Assembly (NCBI GenBank): GCA_020698575.1
Contig: CM036247.1
Location: 25,830,431-25,894,430, forward strand
Length of the DNA stretch: 64,000 nucleotides
From: Bostrychus sinensis
Lineage: Eukaryota; Chordata; Actinopteri; Gobiiformes; Eleotridae
Direction: 5' to 3'
In this document: piece by piece, positions 62,614 through 64,000 of the stretch
How the letters are laid out: each line of letters opens with the position of its first letter
Numbering within the stretch: position 1 is the first letter of the stretch
Translations under genes and position numbers: made by a program
Notes under the pieces: model-generated
The model's database searches: none
What the model saw: only the letters and a program-made list of their open reading frames with translations
Told to the model about the DNA's origin: nothing

Positions 62614-63698
62614 CTGTAAATTACAGAACCAAAGGAAAAAACAGGATCAAAAATTAACAATAAACAAACAACTAAAATGTATTCCACTGTTATATTGTTA
62701 TTGAAGAAAAATGTCCAGTTAGTTTCTTACCTCTGCTGTTAAAGTTGTTGTTCTCATCTGAGGATGATTGTGAACTGACCATATACAGGTGAACCATCGC
62801 AATATATCAGGAACCCACATCAGGAACGATACGTAACTTTATCTCAATAATCCATCAATCTATTGTTTTGGTGATCAGAATGTACGCAAGATCTGCTGAC
62901 ATGTTTTTGTTTCTTCCTGTTCTGCCAGCTGAAGTGGATTTCTTAACATAATCCAAAGTTTTTTTCAATGCTGTAAGTAATGCTGTAATATCACCTGGAG
63001 TGCACATACCTCTGCACGTCCATTATGGTCCCTCTCTGCATTAGGACAGTGATCTGCAGTAACACTAAAAACAAATCATTTGTCCCTTTCTCCTGAGGTT
63101 TCCTGAAAGTTCCATGTAAATCCATCTTTAACATTTCCAGTCAAGTTAATAACGGACTAAACCAGTTAAACATGAAACATCCTGAAGATGTCACTTGAGT
63201 TGTCACTTCAGTTGATACTTTGTAGTATTATAGTTTTGTACAGTGTTAATAGACCACCACAGATTTTTGTTAACAAGATGTGTAGCCCAGCCACCTGAGA
63301 GTCCTCTTATTCCTCTGGTTGCAGACCCCCTTTGTGAGCATGTGATTGGCTTAAAATTGGCTTCACAAACTAAATGTTCCAAACTGTAAAACCAGGTCAA
63401 TAAAACTTTTATTTATCTGACATTTTATGGATAGATCCATGAATAAATATTGTCAGGGTTCATCAAAGTATGTTAAATAATTCACTGTTATGTGTTAACA
63501 ACACAGGCTTCAAACTAATGTGACCAAAAAGTCAGAGTAGCACCAAAATCTTAAAAGTTTTAAAAAGGTATTCAATTTGATGTGGTGCAAATCAAGGACT
63601 TAAAAGTAATTAAATCTTATGGGTGCGTATTAAATGCTGTTCATCTAAAATAAAAATAAAAAGGTATTTTCAGTATTTGGTAAACTATTGATGTGTGA

Positions 63699-63729
<31 letters not shown>

Positions 63730-64000
63730 CGTTGACATTTATCAAATTAATCACACAAATTGTGCAGTGAGTACAAACATTTATGTTCAGCCCTAACTAG
63801 AATCTTGTATTAAAAAAAAAAAATCTGAATATTTTGAAGTAATACACCATAACTAACAATAGACAAGTACAGTATGTCTTATTTGTGAGTTGGATTTAGG
63901 CATGAAATTCTATCAAAAATGGTTTAAAAAATGTAAAAAATAAAAATAAAAAAATAAAAAAGTCACTCAAATGTACTTTTAGTTTGTAATTTTCTGACAG
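62614..64000. other. 5' flank of copy D to window end
   Basis: Closely follows the 5' flank of copy A (7625-8998), including a TATA-like box (complement of 62801-62810, CTGATATATT) and the poly-T run (63701-63724). If the order of unit A holds, a decayed second meprin-like gene should follow just beyond the window. Confidence 0.6.

Overview
The window is teleost (ray-finned fish) nuclear DNA, probably from a percomorph. The evidence is spliced genes with GT-AG introns, AT-rich introns and intergenic DNA, and fish-typical repeats: Tc1-like and hAT DNA transposons, L2/Rex-like, APE-type and REL-type LINEs, a 'TTTATTTGTATAGCCCAATATCAC' class repeat, and poly-(AAT)/(AT) tracts. There are no prokaryotic operons and no CRISPR array.

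The core is a segmental duplication array of four full-length meprin-like metalloprotease genes, all on the minus strand: copy A (2886-7624), copy B (14874-19415), copy C (35529-40686) and copy D (57833-62613). Each has 15 coding exons that join in frame: signal peptide, short propeptide, astacin catalytic domain with HExxHxxGxxH and Met-turn, MAM, MATH, a Thr/Pro stalk with no EGF module, and a final 79-nt exon encoding a hydrophobic C-terminus that stops without a cytoplasmic tail (GPI-signal-like). Predicted lengths are 671, 673, 897 and 671 residues. The extra length of C is a 57-bp coding minisatellite in the stalk exon. B has lost a splice donor (+1 G to T) and the first Asp of the RxDRD end of the zinc signature, so it is probably impaired.

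Upstream (5') of copies A, B and C lie remains of a second, more diverged meprin-like gene on the same strand (9583-9858; 20740-28950; 42654-48993), so the ancestral unit apparently held two genes. Inside the B and C units a third relative survives only as stalk and tail exons on the plus strand (25750-26003 and 47149-47402), showing that an inversion also occurred.

Layout: 1-11986 unit A, with an 823-bp hAT element, a short Tc1 element, gene A, a decayed tail and a 1.45-kb Tc1-like transposon; 11987-29000 unit B; 29360-34530 two LINEs; 34610-49071 unit C; 49072-55010 LINE debris and low-complexity DNA; 56700-64000 unit D, running off the window. A and B share their 3' flanks and 3' halves; A and D share 5' halves and 5' flanks; B and C share 5' halves and about 8 kb of 5' flank. 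The array has therefore been reshuffled by unequal exchange or gene conversion. Copies A/D and B/C also differ in propeptide, promoter-proximal sequence and catalytic-exon residues, which suggests two functional subtypes.
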